DNA from: JAHCHG01 sp965214585
GTDB taxonomy: Bacteria > Acidobacteriota > Blastocatellia > Pyrinomonadales > Pyrinomonadaceae
DNA: 64,000 bases
Direction of reading: 5' to 3'
Assembly (NCBI GenBank): GCA_965214585.1
Contig: OZ243957.1
Span: forward strand, 3,596,001-3,660,000
This document shows positions 34,497 to 43,530 of this stretch, piece by piece. Within the stretch, counting starts at the first letter, position 1. Each line of letters begins with the position of its first letter. The position numbers and the translations under genes are program-made. The notes under the pieces were generated by a model. The model searched no databases. It saw only the letters and a program-made list of their open reading frames with translations, and was not told where the DNA came from.

Positions 34497-35522
34497 TTAC
34501 TTATTTTCGTCATTTCGCAAATGCCGAATTGCAAAGAATCCGCCGATTACGCCGATTGCCGCAAGCAGAGTATTTCTGACTTTCGGATGAGTTGACGACC
34601 AAGTTACCGGATCGTTCGTAAACTGTTCGTCGGAAAAAGGTCCTTCAATCGTATCAAAACCTTCGACGGCTTCAAATAAATTTCCGGCGTAATCGCCCGA
34701 ACTCGGTTTGTCCGTTTTCTGTCCGATAAAACCGATCTTTCCCGTTACCCAATTCGATAAATCGGGCGAAATTCTCTCCGTCGCAATGACTCCCAAACCC
34801 GCGCCGCCCGCCACCATATCGCGGACGGGATTTTCCGCCGCATACAGAATTGTATCCACAACAATTTGCGGATGATAAATCGGCGGAACGGGGCGCGGCT
34901 TGAAAGGCATTTTGTTGCGACCTTTCTGATAAATCGGCGTATTGATCGCGGCGGGCAAAATCTGCGAAACCTGAACCGGAATTTCATCGTGCGCCAATTC
35001 GACGCGCAACGCTTGCAGAAAGCCGTAAACTCCGTGTTTCGACGCTCCGTAAGCCGATTGAAAGGGAACTGTGCGATACGCTTCAACCGATGTAATGTGA
35101 ATCAACGCGCCGCCCGCTTTTCGCATATATTTGAGCGCGGATTTCGCTCCGTAAATTTGTCCGAGCAGATTGACCTTTATCAAACGCTCGTATTCGACGG
35201 GTTCAACGTCTTCGACCTTGGCAAAAATAAAAGCCGCCGCCGAATGAACCCAAGTATCTATTCTGCCGAATTTTTCGACGGTTTGATCGGCAGCAGCCTG
35301 CACCTGTTCAAAATCTGCCGCGTCTGCGATAACGTAAAACGCTTCGCCGCCTTCATTTTCAATTTGTCCGACCAAAGTTTTCAACCCGCTTTCGCTTCGC
35401 GCCGCAACGCAGACTTTCGCGCCTTTCCTTGCGAAATCCAAAGCCGCGAGCCGCCCGATTCCGCTTGACGCGCCGAAAATTACGACAACTTGTTCCTCAA
35501 TCGGTTTTAATTTTATATTCAA
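34497..35522 (-). CDS. Short-chain dehydrogenase/reductase with membrane-anchor-like tail
   Basis: 341 residues. TTG start, with GGGAGG 8 nt upstream. The Rossmann motif VIFGASSGIGRL is near residues 13-24, NAG-equivalent VHSAAA about 92, the catalytic Ser in HITSVEAYR and YGASKHG give the S-Y-K triad. A C-terminal extension beyond about 260 ends LLAAIGVIGGFFAIRHLR, one hydrophobic helix, so it may be membrane-anchored. Substrate unknown. Likely in one transcript with the VKOR-like gene. Confidence 0.85.
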   Translation of the reverse strand: MNIKLKPIEEQVVVIFGASSGIGRLAALDFARKGAKVCVAARSESGLKTLVGQIENEGGEAFYVIADAADFEQVQAAADQTVEKFGRIDTWVHSAAAFIFAKVEDVEPVEYERLIKVNLLGQIYGAKSALKYMRKAGGALIHITSVEAYRTVPFQSAYGASKHGVYGFLQALRVELAHDEIPVQVSQILPAAINTPIYQKGRNKMPFKPRPVPPIYHPQIVVDTILYAAENPVRDMVAGGAGLGVIATERISPDLSNWVTGKIGFIGQKTDKPSSGDYAGNLFEAVEGFDTIEGPFSDEQFTNDPVTWSSTHPKVRNTLLAAIGVIGGFFAIRHLRNDENK

Positions 35523-35593
35523 TTTTTTTCCTCCCTTTTGTTCGTTTCTTTTAGTAAATCAAAAATTAATTCAGCGTGCAATCCGTCTAAAAT

Positions 35594-36634
35594 TTATTTC
35601 GATTCAGCTTGACCTTCAATTTTCAAAATTCTTTTTTCCAGATTTCTGATAATTTTTCCGAATTCACCCAAACGGCGAAAAGCCGCCGTCGAGCGCAGCC
35701 AGTCGCGGTTGTCAAAGGCGGGAATGCCCGAAATGATCCTGCCGTTTTCGACATCGTGCGAAGTCGCGCTTTTTGCCGTAATTACCGCGTCGTCGCCGAC
35801 TTTTAAATGTCCGGCGATGCCGACTTGTCCGGCTAAAACTACGCGCTTGCCGATGTGCGACGTTCCGGCGAGTCCGGTTTGAGCGCACACGAGCGCGTCT
35901 TCGTCAATCGTGCAGGAATGACCGATCTGCACGAGATTGTCTATTTTTGCGCCGCGTCTGATTCTTGTTTCGCCGACGGAAGCGCAGTCAATGCAAGTTC
36001 CCGCGCCAATCTCAACGTCGTCTTCGATCACGACGCGCCCGGTTTGCGGAATTTTCAGCCAGCTTTTTTCTTCCGTTTTCGCGTAGCCGAAACCGTCCGA
36101 GCCGATCACGCAATTGTTGTGAACAATACAGTTCGCGCCGATCTCCGTGTTTTCACGAATCGAAACGCCCGAATGAATTACGGAATTTTCGCCGATTTTC
36201 GCGCCGTCGTAAATTGTTACGTTCGGAAAAATCTTCACGCCGTCGGCGATCTCGCAGTTCGCACCGATTGAAACAAAAGCGTCAATCGAAACATCTTTTG
36301 CAACTTTTGCCGATTTATCGAGTGAAACATTCGGATTGATATTTTCGGGATATTTTGGTTCGGGACTGAAAATCCGTAAAGCGCGTGTGTAAGCGAGATA
36401 CGGGTCTTTCGCCGCAAGAATCGCAATATCTTTTCGCTCGATCTGCTCTCCTTCTTTGACAAAGATCGCGCCGGCATTCGTGTTTTTTACCTGCGCGGTA
36501 TATTTCGGATTTGCCAAAAAGGAAATCTCTCCCTGTTCGGCTATGTCGAGTCCTGCCGCGCCGCTTAAATCCAAATCCGAATCGCCGCTAATAATTCGTG
36601 AAAATGTTTTTTCGGCTAAATCTTTTAGTTTCAT
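35594..36634 (-). CDS. lpxD: UDP-3-O-acylglucosamine N-acyltransferase LpxD
   Basis: 346 residues. LpxD adds the second acyl chain in lipid A synthesis. An N-terminal uridine-binding domain (about 1-100, ISFLANPKYTAQVKNTNAGA) precedes a left-handed beta-helix of hexapeptide repeats (about 100-300). IVHNNCVIGSDGFGYA and LVQIGHSCTIDED (probable catalytic His) and the C-terminal helical segment (DWLRSTAAFRRLGEF) are typical. Shows that the organism has an LPS outer membrane. Confidence 0.95.
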   Translation of the reverse strand: MKLKDLAEKTFSRIISGDSDLDLSGAAGLDIAEQGEISFLANPKYTAQVKNTNAGAIFVKEGEQIERKDIAILAAKDPYLAYTRALRIFSPEPKYPENINPNVSLDKSAKVAKDVSIDAFVSIGANCEIADGVKIFPNVTIYDGAKIGENSVIHSGVSIRENTEIGANCIVHNNCVIGSDGFGYAKTEEKSWLKIPQTGRVVIEDDVEIGAGTCIDCASVGETRIRRGAKIDNLVQIGHSCTIDEDALVCAQTGLAGTSHIGKRVVLAGQVGIAGHLKVGDDAVITAKSATSHDVENGRIISGIPAFDNRDWLRSTAAFRRLGEFGKIIRNLEKRILKIEGQAESK

Positions 36635-36755
36635 ATATCAATCCAAAATGTTAAAATTTTTAAAACAAACAAATATGATTTTGTTATAAATAATTTATAT
36701 CTTAAAAAATAGAAGTTTTACATTCCATAAAATTTTATACAAGAGGTAAGCAATA

Positions 36756-37382
36756 ATGCCAGAGAAAATAATGCCCCAGTCGAACAAAAATTATCCGGTT
36801 CAGGATTACATAAATCTTAACCGTCAAAACAGCGAAAAATATGAATTTGCGGACGGAAAGATTCTGCAAACCGCCGGCACGAACCGAACGCACAACTTGA
36901 TTGTAACAAATCTGACAATCGCCGTCGGCAGCCGTATGAAAGGCGGAAAATCGGAAATTTACGTCAATAATATGCTCGTCCAACTCAACCCGGAGCGTTT
37001 TACATATCCCGATGTCGTGATCGTCAGCGGCAAACCTTCTTACGCCGATCAGAACGAAGACATTTTGCTGAATCCGGCAATTGTCGTCGAAGTTTTTTCC
37101 AAAAACGCCAACTTTTTTGAGAAAAACGAAAAACTCGAATGCTATCTGGCAATGCCGAGCGTGCGCGAATACGTTTCGGTCAAGGAAGACGAAATGCGCG
37201 TCGAGCATTACACGAAACAAAACGCCAAACAGTTTATTTACAGAATTTACAACGACGGCGACGACTTCGTTTCGCTCGATTCGATAAACTGCAAAATTTC
37301 CGTCGCCGAGATTTACGCTCGAATTGACGTGCAGAAAACGGACAAACCGGCGGCAACTTCCGTGCAAAGTCAAAAAAATTAA
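36756..37382 (+). CDS. Uma2-family putative endonuclease
   Basis: 208 residues, AGAGG 9 nt before the ATG. YPDVVIVSGKP (about 88-98) and NPAIVVEVFSKN (about 108-119) supply the acidic residues of the PD-(D/E)XK fold as in Uma2. About 20% longer than the member at 14964. No obvious partner gene. Confidence 0.85.
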   Translation: MPEKIMPQSNKNYPVQDYINLNRQNSEKYEFADGKILQTAGTNRTHNLIVTNLTIAVGSRMKGGKSEIYVNNMLVQLNPERFTYPDVVIVSGKPSYADQNEDILLNPAIVVEVFSKNANFFEKNEKLECYLAMPSVREYVSVKEDEMRVEHYTKQNAKQFIYRIYNDGDDFVSLDSINCKISVAEIYARIDVQKTDKPAATSVQSQKN

Positions 37383-37421
37383 AACGCTTCAAAATATCAG
37401 GATACAATTTATCAAACACAG

Positions 37422-37511
37422 ATGAAGCATCGTAATCTAAATAGAAAACTCAAAGGCGACGGCATCAAGCGCGGTGAAGTGGCGGAACTTGGCGGGACGA
37501 TTTATTTCTAA
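37422..37511 (+). CDS. Possible 29-residue small protein
   Basis: MKHRNLNRKLKGDGIKRGEV followed by AELGGTIYF-stop. Basic N-terminus. It has an ATG and codon use like its surroundings but no clear ribosome site, and lies between two convergent genes. It might be a fragment of a larger lost gene. Confidence 0.25.
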   Translation: MKHRNLNRKLKGDGIKRGEVAELGGTIYF

Positions 37512-37516
37512 ATTGG

Positions 37517-40015
37517 CTAAAGCAGATTTACCGGATCAATTTCAAGATAAATCGTCCGCAAATCGCAATTATTTATTTCGGCTTCGGCAATGGCGAAACT
37601 CAAAATCTCGCGCAGTTCGCTGCGCTGGCGGGTTTTGATTAAAATCTGCAAACGAAATTCGTTTTTGATTCGGGCAAGCGGCGCGGGCGCGGGACCTAAA
37701 ATAATGGATTTATTTTTCGCGTCAACTTTTTTCAGACATTCGCGCATAATGCGTGCGTTTTCAGAGGCGTGTTCGTAATTTGGATGCTTGATTAAAATCG
37801 AAGCGAGCGCGACGAACGGCGGGAAATTGAATTTTTTGCGAAAGGCGATTTCCTCTTTGTAAAAATCCAGATAATTCTGCGTTTTAGCGTGTTTCAGGGC
37901 GTAATGTTCGGGATAATAAGTTTGAATAAAAACTTTCCCCTTTAAATTTCCGCGACCTGCGCGACCTGCAACCTGCGTTATAAGTTGAAAAGTGCGTTCG
38001 GCGGCGCGAAAATCGGGAAGCGCGAGTCCCGCGTCAACCGAAATTACGCCGACCAGAGTTACATTCGGAAAATCGTGTCCCTTGGCGAGCATCTGCGTTC
38101 CGACGAGCATATCAATTTTGCCGTCGCTGAATTTTTCGAGCGTTTTTTCAAACTCTTTTCTGCGCCGCGTCGTGTCGCGGTCAATTCTGGCAATTCGCAT
38201 TTCGGAAAATTTGCGGCGCAGAATGTCCTCGATCTGCTCCGTTCCTTCACCCATAAAATACAAAAAACGGCTGCGGCAAGCCGGACATTTGTTCGGCACT
38301 TTTTCGCGGTGATTGCAGTAATGACAGACGAGTTTTGCGTCCGCGCGATGATACGTCAGCGTGATGTCGCAATTGCCGCATTTGATCGTTTCGCCGCACG
38401 TTCGGCATAAAACGAAACTGGAAAATCCGCGCCTGTTCAGCAAAATTATTGATTGCTCGCCGCGTGCGTAAGTTTCTTCGATGGCTTCGAGAATTTCCGG
38501 CGCGAAAACGGCGTTTTTGCCTTCCTGCTTGAAAACGTCGCGCATATCCACGAGTTCGGCTGCGGCAAGCGGACGATTTCCGATTCGGTTCGGCAAATTC
38601 AGATATTGATATTTTCCGCTTTCGGCATTGTGAAAAGATTCGAGCGCGGGAGTCGCCGAGCCTAAAACGATCACGGCGTTGGCAAAATTTGCGCGGACAA
38701 TCGCCACGTCGCGCCCGTGATAAAAGGGCATTTCGTGCTGGCGGTAAGACGAATCGTGTTCTTCGTCAACGATTATTAAACCGATATTTTCAAGCGGCGC
38801 GAAAACCGCCGAGCGCGTTCCGATGGCGATTCGCGCCGCGCCGCTTCTGAGTCTGCGCCATTCATCAAAGCGTTCTCCGGTGGAAAGATTCGAGTGCAGA
38901 ATCGCCGTTTCGTCGCCGAAAACCGCCCGCAGACGGCGCGAAAAAACTGGCGTGAGCGCGATTTCCGGCACGAGCATCATCGCCGATTTTCCGTCATTTA
39001 AAACCTTCTGCATCGCGCGTATATAAACTTCCGTTTTGCCGCTTCCGGTTACGCCGTGAAGCAGAAAGCATCTGTATTCGCCGATTTCGATTGCTCCTTT
39101 TATCTCGTTTAAAACCTCGTTCTGCTCGTCGGTCAGAGTCAAATCGAGCAAATCGGGAATTGTTGCGTCTTCCAGCGGATCGCGGAAAATTTCCTGCACG
39201 AAAATCTCGACGATTCCGCGTTTTGCCAAAGTATTTATCGGCGACGCGCTGACATCCGCCTGCTCGATCAGATCGGTAAACAACATTTCGCCTTCTTCGG
39301 CGAGCAGCAAACTGATAATTTTTTCCTGCTGTTCGCTCAGAGGTTTTTGATCTGCCGTATGTTTTTCCGGCGGCAGAAGACGCACGGCTTTCCGGCGTTT
39401 CGGTTTGACCTTTGTCGTCAGAGTTCGCTGAAAAACGCCAGCCCAGCCCGATTCGACGATTTCGCGCAAAGTTCTACCCGATTTCGATGCGCCGAATTTT
39501 CTGGAAATCGTGCGGTTTGAAACTTCGTCCTTTTCGCTCAAATACTTCAAAATCTTTGCTTTGACCGATTTTGCCGAAGAAATTTTTAGCAATTCATCGC
39601 GCCCTTTTGCCGTGATCGTGTAAATCTGCTCGCTCGTCTGATTTATTCCGGCGGGCAGCGAAGCCTTCAAAACTTCGCCCCACGAAGACGAATAATAATT
39701 CGCCGTCCATTGCGTAAGTCGAATTATTTCTTCGGTTAAAAGCGGTTCTGCGTCGAGCAGTTCGAGCGCGTCTTTTATTTTCGATTCTTCAAACTCGATT
39801 TCTTCGCTTAATTTTTCGTGAAGCGCAACGGCATAACCCGTGATTTTTCTTTTGCCGAACGGAACGAGCAGACGCGAACCGATGTTTACATTTTCGCGCA
39901 AACCGGCGGGCAAACCATATGTAAAAGTCTGCTGAAGCGGAATCGGCAGCGCGACTTCGACAAACTTTGGATAAACCATTTCCCGAATTAAACTTTGTGC
40001 GGTAAAATTTGACAT
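37517..40015 (-). CDS. priA: Primosomal protein N' (replication restart helicase PriA)
   Basis: 832 residues. VEVALPIPLQQTFTYGLP begins the 3'BD domain. Walker A GVTGSGKTEVY, DEEHDSSYRQH (helicase motif II), LGSATPALESFH (motif III), the zinc-binding block with CRTCGETIKCGNC and CHYCNHREKVPNKCPAC, and VAGRAGRG complete the set. PriA reloads the replisome at stalled forks. Length is typical (730-830). AGGA lies close before the ATG. Confidence 0.96.
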   Translation of the reverse strand: MSNFTAQSLIREMVYPKFVEVALPIPLQQTFTYGLPAGLRENVNIGSRLLVPFGKRKITGYAVALHEKLSEEIEFEESKIKDALELLDAEPLLTEEIIRLTQWTANYYSSSWGEVLKASLPAGINQTSEQIYTITAKGRDELLKISSAKSVKAKILKYLSEKDEVSNRTISRKFGASKSGRTLREIVESGWAGVFQRTLTTKVKPKRRKAVRLLPPEKHTADQKPLSEQQEKIISLLLAEEGEMLFTDLIEQADVSASPINTLAKRGIVEIFVQEIFRDPLEDATIPDLLDLTLTDEQNEVLNEIKGAIEIGEYRCFLLHGVTGSGKTEVYIRAMQKVLNDGKSAMMLVPEIALTPVFSRRLRAVFGDETAILHSNLSTGERFDEWRRLRSGAARIAIGTRSAVFAPLENIGLIIVDEEHDSSYRQHEMPFYHGRDVAIVRANFANAVIVLGSATPALESFHNAESGKYQYLNLPNRIGNRPLAAAELVDMRDVFKQEGKNAVFAPEILEAIEETYARGEQSIILLNRRGFSSFVLCRTCGETIKCGNCDITLTYHRADAKLVCHYCNHREKVPNKCPACRSRFLYFMGEGTEQIEDILRRKFSEMRIARIDRDTTRRRKEFEKTLEKFSDGKIDMLVGTQMLAKGHDFPNVTLVGVISVDAGLALPDFRAAERTFQLITQVAGRAGRGNLKGKVFIQTYYPEHYALKHAKTQNYLDFYKEEIAFRKKFNFPPFVALASILIKHPNYEHASENARIMRECLKKVDAKNKSIILGPAPAPLARIKNEFRLQILIKTRQRSELREILSFAIAEAEINNCDLRTIYLEIDPVNLL

Positions 40016-40075
40016 TTCCTAAAGGTAAGATGATAACCTTTTAGAAACAATTTGTGAAAAATAGGAGAGGAAAAT

Positions 40076-40150
40076 TAATTGTTAGTTATTGATAGTTAGT
40101 TGATGCCGTTTTTTCAAAATTCTTTAACTAACAGCTAACTGCGAACAAAA
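40076..40150. repeat. Heptad repeat with inverted partner
   Basis: GTTAGTT ATTGATA GTTAGTT, then after 25 bp AACTAAC AGCTAAC TGCGAAC, ending just before the ATG at 40153. Confidence 0.6.
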
Positions 40151-40152
40151 CT

Positions 40153-40662
40153 ATGGATACATTCAAACCCGATGATAAAAAAGGCGTAAATAAAGTTTTT
40201 CTTGCCGCGATTGCCGTTGCGGTAATAATTGTCGGCGCGGGAATTTACCTTTTGACGTTGCAGCCGACGGCGGAAGAGCAGAAACAGGCAATTCTCGAAG
40301 GCGCACTTTTGCCCGGAAATCCCGAATTTGAACGAATCAGCAAGCAGATAATAATCACCACCGATTCGGACAACACAATCGAAGGCACAACCGGACTCGG
40401 CTCGATTATGATGAGCATTCCGGCGACGATTCTCAACAAAAGCGACAAAACCATCACGCTTTTGGAAGTGAAAGTAGATGTGATTGATACGAAAAAACAG
40501 GTTCTGAAAGAGAAAAAATTCTTCGCCGTTCCAACCGCCAAAGCGCAGACTTTGCCGCCGAACGAATCCGTCCGCGTCGTTCAAACTCTCGACGGTTTTA
40601 ATGAAGACGATGACCGCGCATTACCCCGCTGGCTCGTAACGGCGATAAAGATTCAGGAGTAG
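40153..40662 (+). CDS. Single-pass membrane protein, hypothetical
   Basis: 169 residues, not recognised. One membrane segment, VFLAAIAVAVIIVGAGIYLL (about 15-34), then an exposed domain with MSIPATILNKSDKTITLLEV and later DVIDTKKQVLKEKKFF strands, which looks like an FxLYD-type or similar immunoglobulin-like fold. A 20-bp heptad repeat follows the stop. Confidence 0.55.
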   Translation: MDTFKPDDKKGVNKVFLAAIAVAVIIVGAGIYLLTLQPTAEEQKQAILEGALLPGNPEFERISKQIIITTDSDNTIEGTTGLGSIMMSIPATILNKSDKTITLLEVKVDVIDTKKQVLKEKKFFAVPTAKAQTLPPNESVRVVQTLDGFNEDDDRALPRWLVTAIKIQE

Positions 40663-40663
40663 T

Positions 40664-40704
40664 AAATGGCAAATCGTAAATGGTAAATGGTAAATCGTAA
40701 ATGG
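40664..40704. repeat. Heptad repeat (left of the element cluster)
   Basis: GTAAATG units (GCAAATC GTAAATG GTAAATG GTAAATC GTAAATG). The related array 41310-41345 is inverted, so the two bracket elements B and A. Confidence 0.8.
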
Positions 40705-40752
40705 CTGGTAACAAACTTAAAATAAAGTGAAGCGTTTGAGTTTTACGAAAAA

Positions 40753-40883
40753 GCGGGCGAGAGAGCAACCTTTCCGACCTTTCAATTTGTTTTTCTTGTT
40801 TTACTTTATCTTAATAGATTATTGCCGGAAATTGCTCAAAAATAAAAAAATCGCAGTTCAGGAAAGGTTACTCTCTCGCCCGC
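40753..40883. repeat. Inverted-repeat element B, copy 3
   Basis: GCGGGCGAGAGAGCAACCTT at the left, the inverse at the right (GGTTACTCTCTCGCCCGC). 131 bp. Inner segment differs from copies 1 and 2. Confidence 0.7.
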
Positions 40884-40914
40884 TTTTTAGGCGAATGCGG
40901 CACTCTGTTACTTA

Positions 40915-41284
40915 GAAGCTGTTTGGAAATTGTATTACTTAGAAGCTGTTTGGAAATTGTATCGCAGGCTTCCAGCCGGCAGTCTTGGTGGCTTCCAGCC
41001 GCCAAATTTGTTTGTTTTTCCTGCCAATTCGAGTAAATAACGCTTGAATTGGCGGCAAGATGCCGCCAAGACTGCCGGCAAGATGCCGCCAAGACTGCCG
41101 GCAAGATGCCGCCAAGACTGCCGGCAAGATGCCGCCAAGACTGCCGGCAAGATGCCGCCAAGACTGCCGGCAAGATGCCGCCAAGACTGCCGGCAAGATG
41201 CCGCCAAGACTGCCGGCAAGATGCCGCCAAGACTGCCGGCAAGTTATGCCGGCGTTACGTTTTTTTGAGTTTCCAAACAGCTTC
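40915..41284. mobile_element. MITE-like element A, copy 2 (expanded, 370 bp)
   Basis: Ends GAAGCTGTTTGGAAATT and AGTTTCCAAACAGCTTC with the target duplicate TTA (40912-40914 and 41285-41287). The first 27 bp region is duplicated (40908-40934 and 40935-40961). The GC-rich interior, as in copy 1, is expanded by a tandem array. Confidence 0.85.
41062..41245. repeat. 23-bp minisatellite, 8 copies
   Basis: Unit starts GCCGCCAAGACTGCCGG and is 23 bp long, starts at 41062, 41085, 41108 and so on to 41223. Because 23 is not divisible by 3 it opens long false frames on both strands. Confidence 0.95.
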
Positions 41285-41309
41285 TTATTGATTTTCTGAT
41301 ACTTTTCTT

Positions 41310-41345
41310 TTAGCTTCTCACTATTTACCATTTGCCATTTGCCAA
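41310..41345. repeat. Heptad repeat (right of the element cluster)
   Basis: CATTTGC CATTTGC CAATCAC, the inverse of the GTAAATG/GCAAATG type at 40664-40704. Confidence 0.65.
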
Positions 41346-41352
41346 TCACCGA

Positions 41353-42291
41353 TCAATCATTCACTTTTACAAAAAGTTCTTCGAGCGATTGTTTGACGCG
41401 CCCGACGGAAACAAGACTGCCGCCCGCTTTTTTCGTAATTTGCAGAATTTTCTCCACATCATTTTCGTCTAAAACGTGAATATTCGCGCCGTTCGGTTTT
41501 GAAAAAATTTCCGCGCCCGAAATATTTTGTATCGAATCATTTAAACTCTCCGCCGAAACTCCGCTTACGTTTATTTCAAACGAACCGATTTCACCCTTTT
41601 TCGTCAAAAGTTCGCCCAGATTTCCGGTTGCCACGAGTTTTCCCTTTTGCAAAATCGCCACATTATCGCAGAGTGCTTCGATGTCCGACAAAATATGCGA
41701 CGACATAAAAACCGTCGCGCCTCGCTCACGCTGTTCGTGAATCAACTCGCGCACTTCGCGCCGCCCAATCGGATCGAGTCCACTCATCGGCTCGTCGAGA
41801 AAAACAATTTCCGGCTCATTGATAATCGCCTGCGCGAGTCCAACCCGCTGCATCATTCCTTTGGAAAATTTGCGAAGCTGTTTGTCCCAATCCTTTTCAT
41901 CCAGACCGACTTTCGTCAAATATTTTTCGGTTTTCTCCTTTCTCGTTTTAGAATCAAAACCGAAGAGTTCGCCGAAATAATTCAACAACTCTCTAGCAGT
42001 CAGATAATCGTAAAAATATGGATTCTCAGGACAAAAACCGATCCGTTCGTGCATTTTTACATCTGAAATATCCGCGCCCAAAATCCGCGCCGCGCCCGAA
42101 GTCGGAAACAAAAGCCGCATCAAAATCTTGATCGTCGTAGTTTTCCCCGCGCCGTTCCCGCCGAGAAACCCGAAAATCTGCCCGCCTTCGACATTCAAAG
42201 TCAAATCGTCCAAAGCGCGAACCTTTTTCTTTTTCCAAAAGCCGACTTCGTATTCTTTCGATAAATTTTTTATTTCGATTATGTTTTGCAT
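41353..42291 (-). CDS. ABC transporter ATP-binding protein (ABC-2 exporter type)
   Basis: 312 residues. Walker A GGNGAGKTT (44-52), signature KFSKGMMQRVGLAQ (about 142), Walker B EIVFLDEPMSGLDPIG and an H-loop (SSHILSD). The C-terminal extension after about 230 is typical of CcmA-like exporters. With the permease at 43531 it probably forms an ABC-2 exporter; the TPR protein at 42392 lies between them. Substrate unknown. Confidence 0.9.
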   Translation of the reverse strand: MQNIIEIKNLSKEYEVGFWKKKKVRALDDLTLNVEGGQIFGFLGGNGAGKTTTIKILMRLLFPTSGAARILGADISDVKMHERIGFCPENPYFYDYLTARELLNYFGELFGFDSKTRKEKTEKYLTKVGLDEKDWDKQLRKFSKGMMQRVGLAQAIINEPEIVFLDEPMSGLDPIGRREVRELIHEQRERGATVFMSSHILSDIEALCDNVAILQKGKLVATGNLGELLTKKGEIGSFEINVSGVSAESLNDSIQNISGAEIFSKPNGANIHVLDENDVEKILQITKKAGGSLVSVGRVKQSLEELFVKVND

Positions 42292-42391
42292 ATTTCCTAA
42301 AACTTAAAAAATCCTTTTGATAATGACTTTTCCATCTTTTACAGCTTTCAGCAAATAGAGGGATTTTTACGAAGAAGTTATAGTAGAAATT

Positions 42392-43333
42392 TTACGACAG
42401 AGGAATTTTCGATTTGGAAAAATCAACTTTAATATCGCATTTTCCTTCTTTACTACTTAAAATATATGGCACATAAGACGGGTCAACCGGAGCGAGAGTT
42501 TCCGAATCAACGCGCAAATCTTTGCCGTTCGGTAGGCGGACTTTTTGAATCAGAGGGAAAATTTCGCGCCAGTTTTCAGCACAGCGTCCGGTTTTTTCCT
42601 GATAATTTTTCAAAATTTCACGGATCGCATCCTGTTCGTCTAAAGAATCGAACTGCAAAAGCCGGAGTCTTGCGCTTTCTTTTGTTTGTTCGTCCCGCGC
42701 TTGTTCAAAAATTTGCCGATAAACTGCGCGCGCGGTTTCGCGGCTTTTGCCTTCGGTTTTTGTTTTCGCCGCCATCAACTGCATAAAACCCGGCGCGTTC
42801 GGAAGTTTCGCGCCTTTCGCGTAAGTTTCCGAAGCCTTTTCAAAATTACCAATCTGCCAGTAAATAAATCCCAATTGATGATAAAGCCGCCACTGTCGCG
42901 GATTTGCGGCAACGCCTTTTTCAAGAAGTTTGACCGCTTTTTCCTCGTCAATGGCGGGCAAAACAGTTGCGCCGAATTCGTAAACGCTCAAAAATTTCGG
43001 GTCCAAAGTCGTCGCATTATCTAAATACGGATAAAGCAGACGCGGATTTAATGCCGTGAGATTATCAAGGCTGATTTTTGCGTCGGGGTTTTTAACGATT
43101 TTATCGCCGAGATATTGTAGTGACTGTATCCAGAACCAATCGGCAATTAAGCCTTCAAAACCGAACGAAAAACCTTTGAGCCGCGCTCCCTGCACCGCCA
43201 AATCTTGGTCGGCGTAATTTTCCGGCAGTGCGGGTTTGGTTTTTTCAACAAAGCCGCTGAGTAAAAAAATTGAGATAAAGCCGCAAATGATAACGGCGAC
43301 GGCTGAAATTGACTTTGTTTGGAATGATTTCAT
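42392..43333 (-). CDS. TPR-repeat protein of the ABC locus
   Basis: 313 residues. A hydrophobic N-terminus (about 8-28) acts as a signal anchor. Helical repeats appear around LYPYLDNATTLDPKFLSVYE and KLLEKGVAANPRQWRLYHQL, followed by GFIYWQIGNFEKASETYAKG, clear TPR pairs. C-terminus has a short Cys-containing tail. Located between ATPase and permease of the ABC exporter, so it may help that system; exact role unknown. Confidence 0.7.
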   Translation of the reverse strand: MKSFQTKSISAVAVIICGFISIFLLSGFVEKTKPALPENYADQDLAVQGARLKGFSFGFEGLIADWFWIQSLQYLGDKIVKNPDAKISLDNLTALNPRLLYPYLDNATTLDPKFLSVYEFGATVLPAIDEEKAVKLLEKGVAANPRQWRLYHQLGFIYWQIGNFEKASETYAKGAKLPNAPGFMQLMAAKTKTEGKSRETARAVYRQIFEQARDEQTKESARLRLLQFDSLDEQDAIREILKNYQEKTGRCAENWREIFPLIQKVRLPNGKDLRVDSETLAPVDPSYVPYILSSKEGKCDIKVDFSKSKIPLS

Positions 43334-43373
43334 AACAAATATGAATCTTTAATTGCAAAAAAGAAAGCAAAAC

Positions 43374-43517
43374 GGAACGCCGTCCATCTTGGCGGCAAGA
43401 TTGCGAGAGCAATCTAAAAAATATTTGGAATCTCGAATTTTGCCCTAAAACTTTACAGTATAGCAGCATTTTTTTCGCGCCCGTCGCGCTCATTGCCGCC
43501 AAGATGGACGGCGTTCC
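43374..43517. repeat. Long inverted-repeat element C, copy 2
   Basis: Perfect 25-nt arms: left starts GGAACGCCGTCCATC, right ends GATGGACGGCGTTCC. 'TTTTTTCGCGC' and 'GCTCATTG' in the right half are shared with 33701-33857. Confidence 0.75.
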
Positions 43518-43530
43518 ATTTTCAAAATAA

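Noticed and set aside
41062..41245. Possible CRISPR array
   Set aside because: The 23-bp units are contiguous with no unique spacers, lie inside a MITE, and no cas gene is near.
40868..41349. Several long open frames on both strands with repeated RQSWRHLAGSLGGIL or PPRLPARCRQDC motifs
   Set aside because: They are translations of the 23-bp minisatellite in element A; the unit is not a multiple of 3, so all frames are open by chance.
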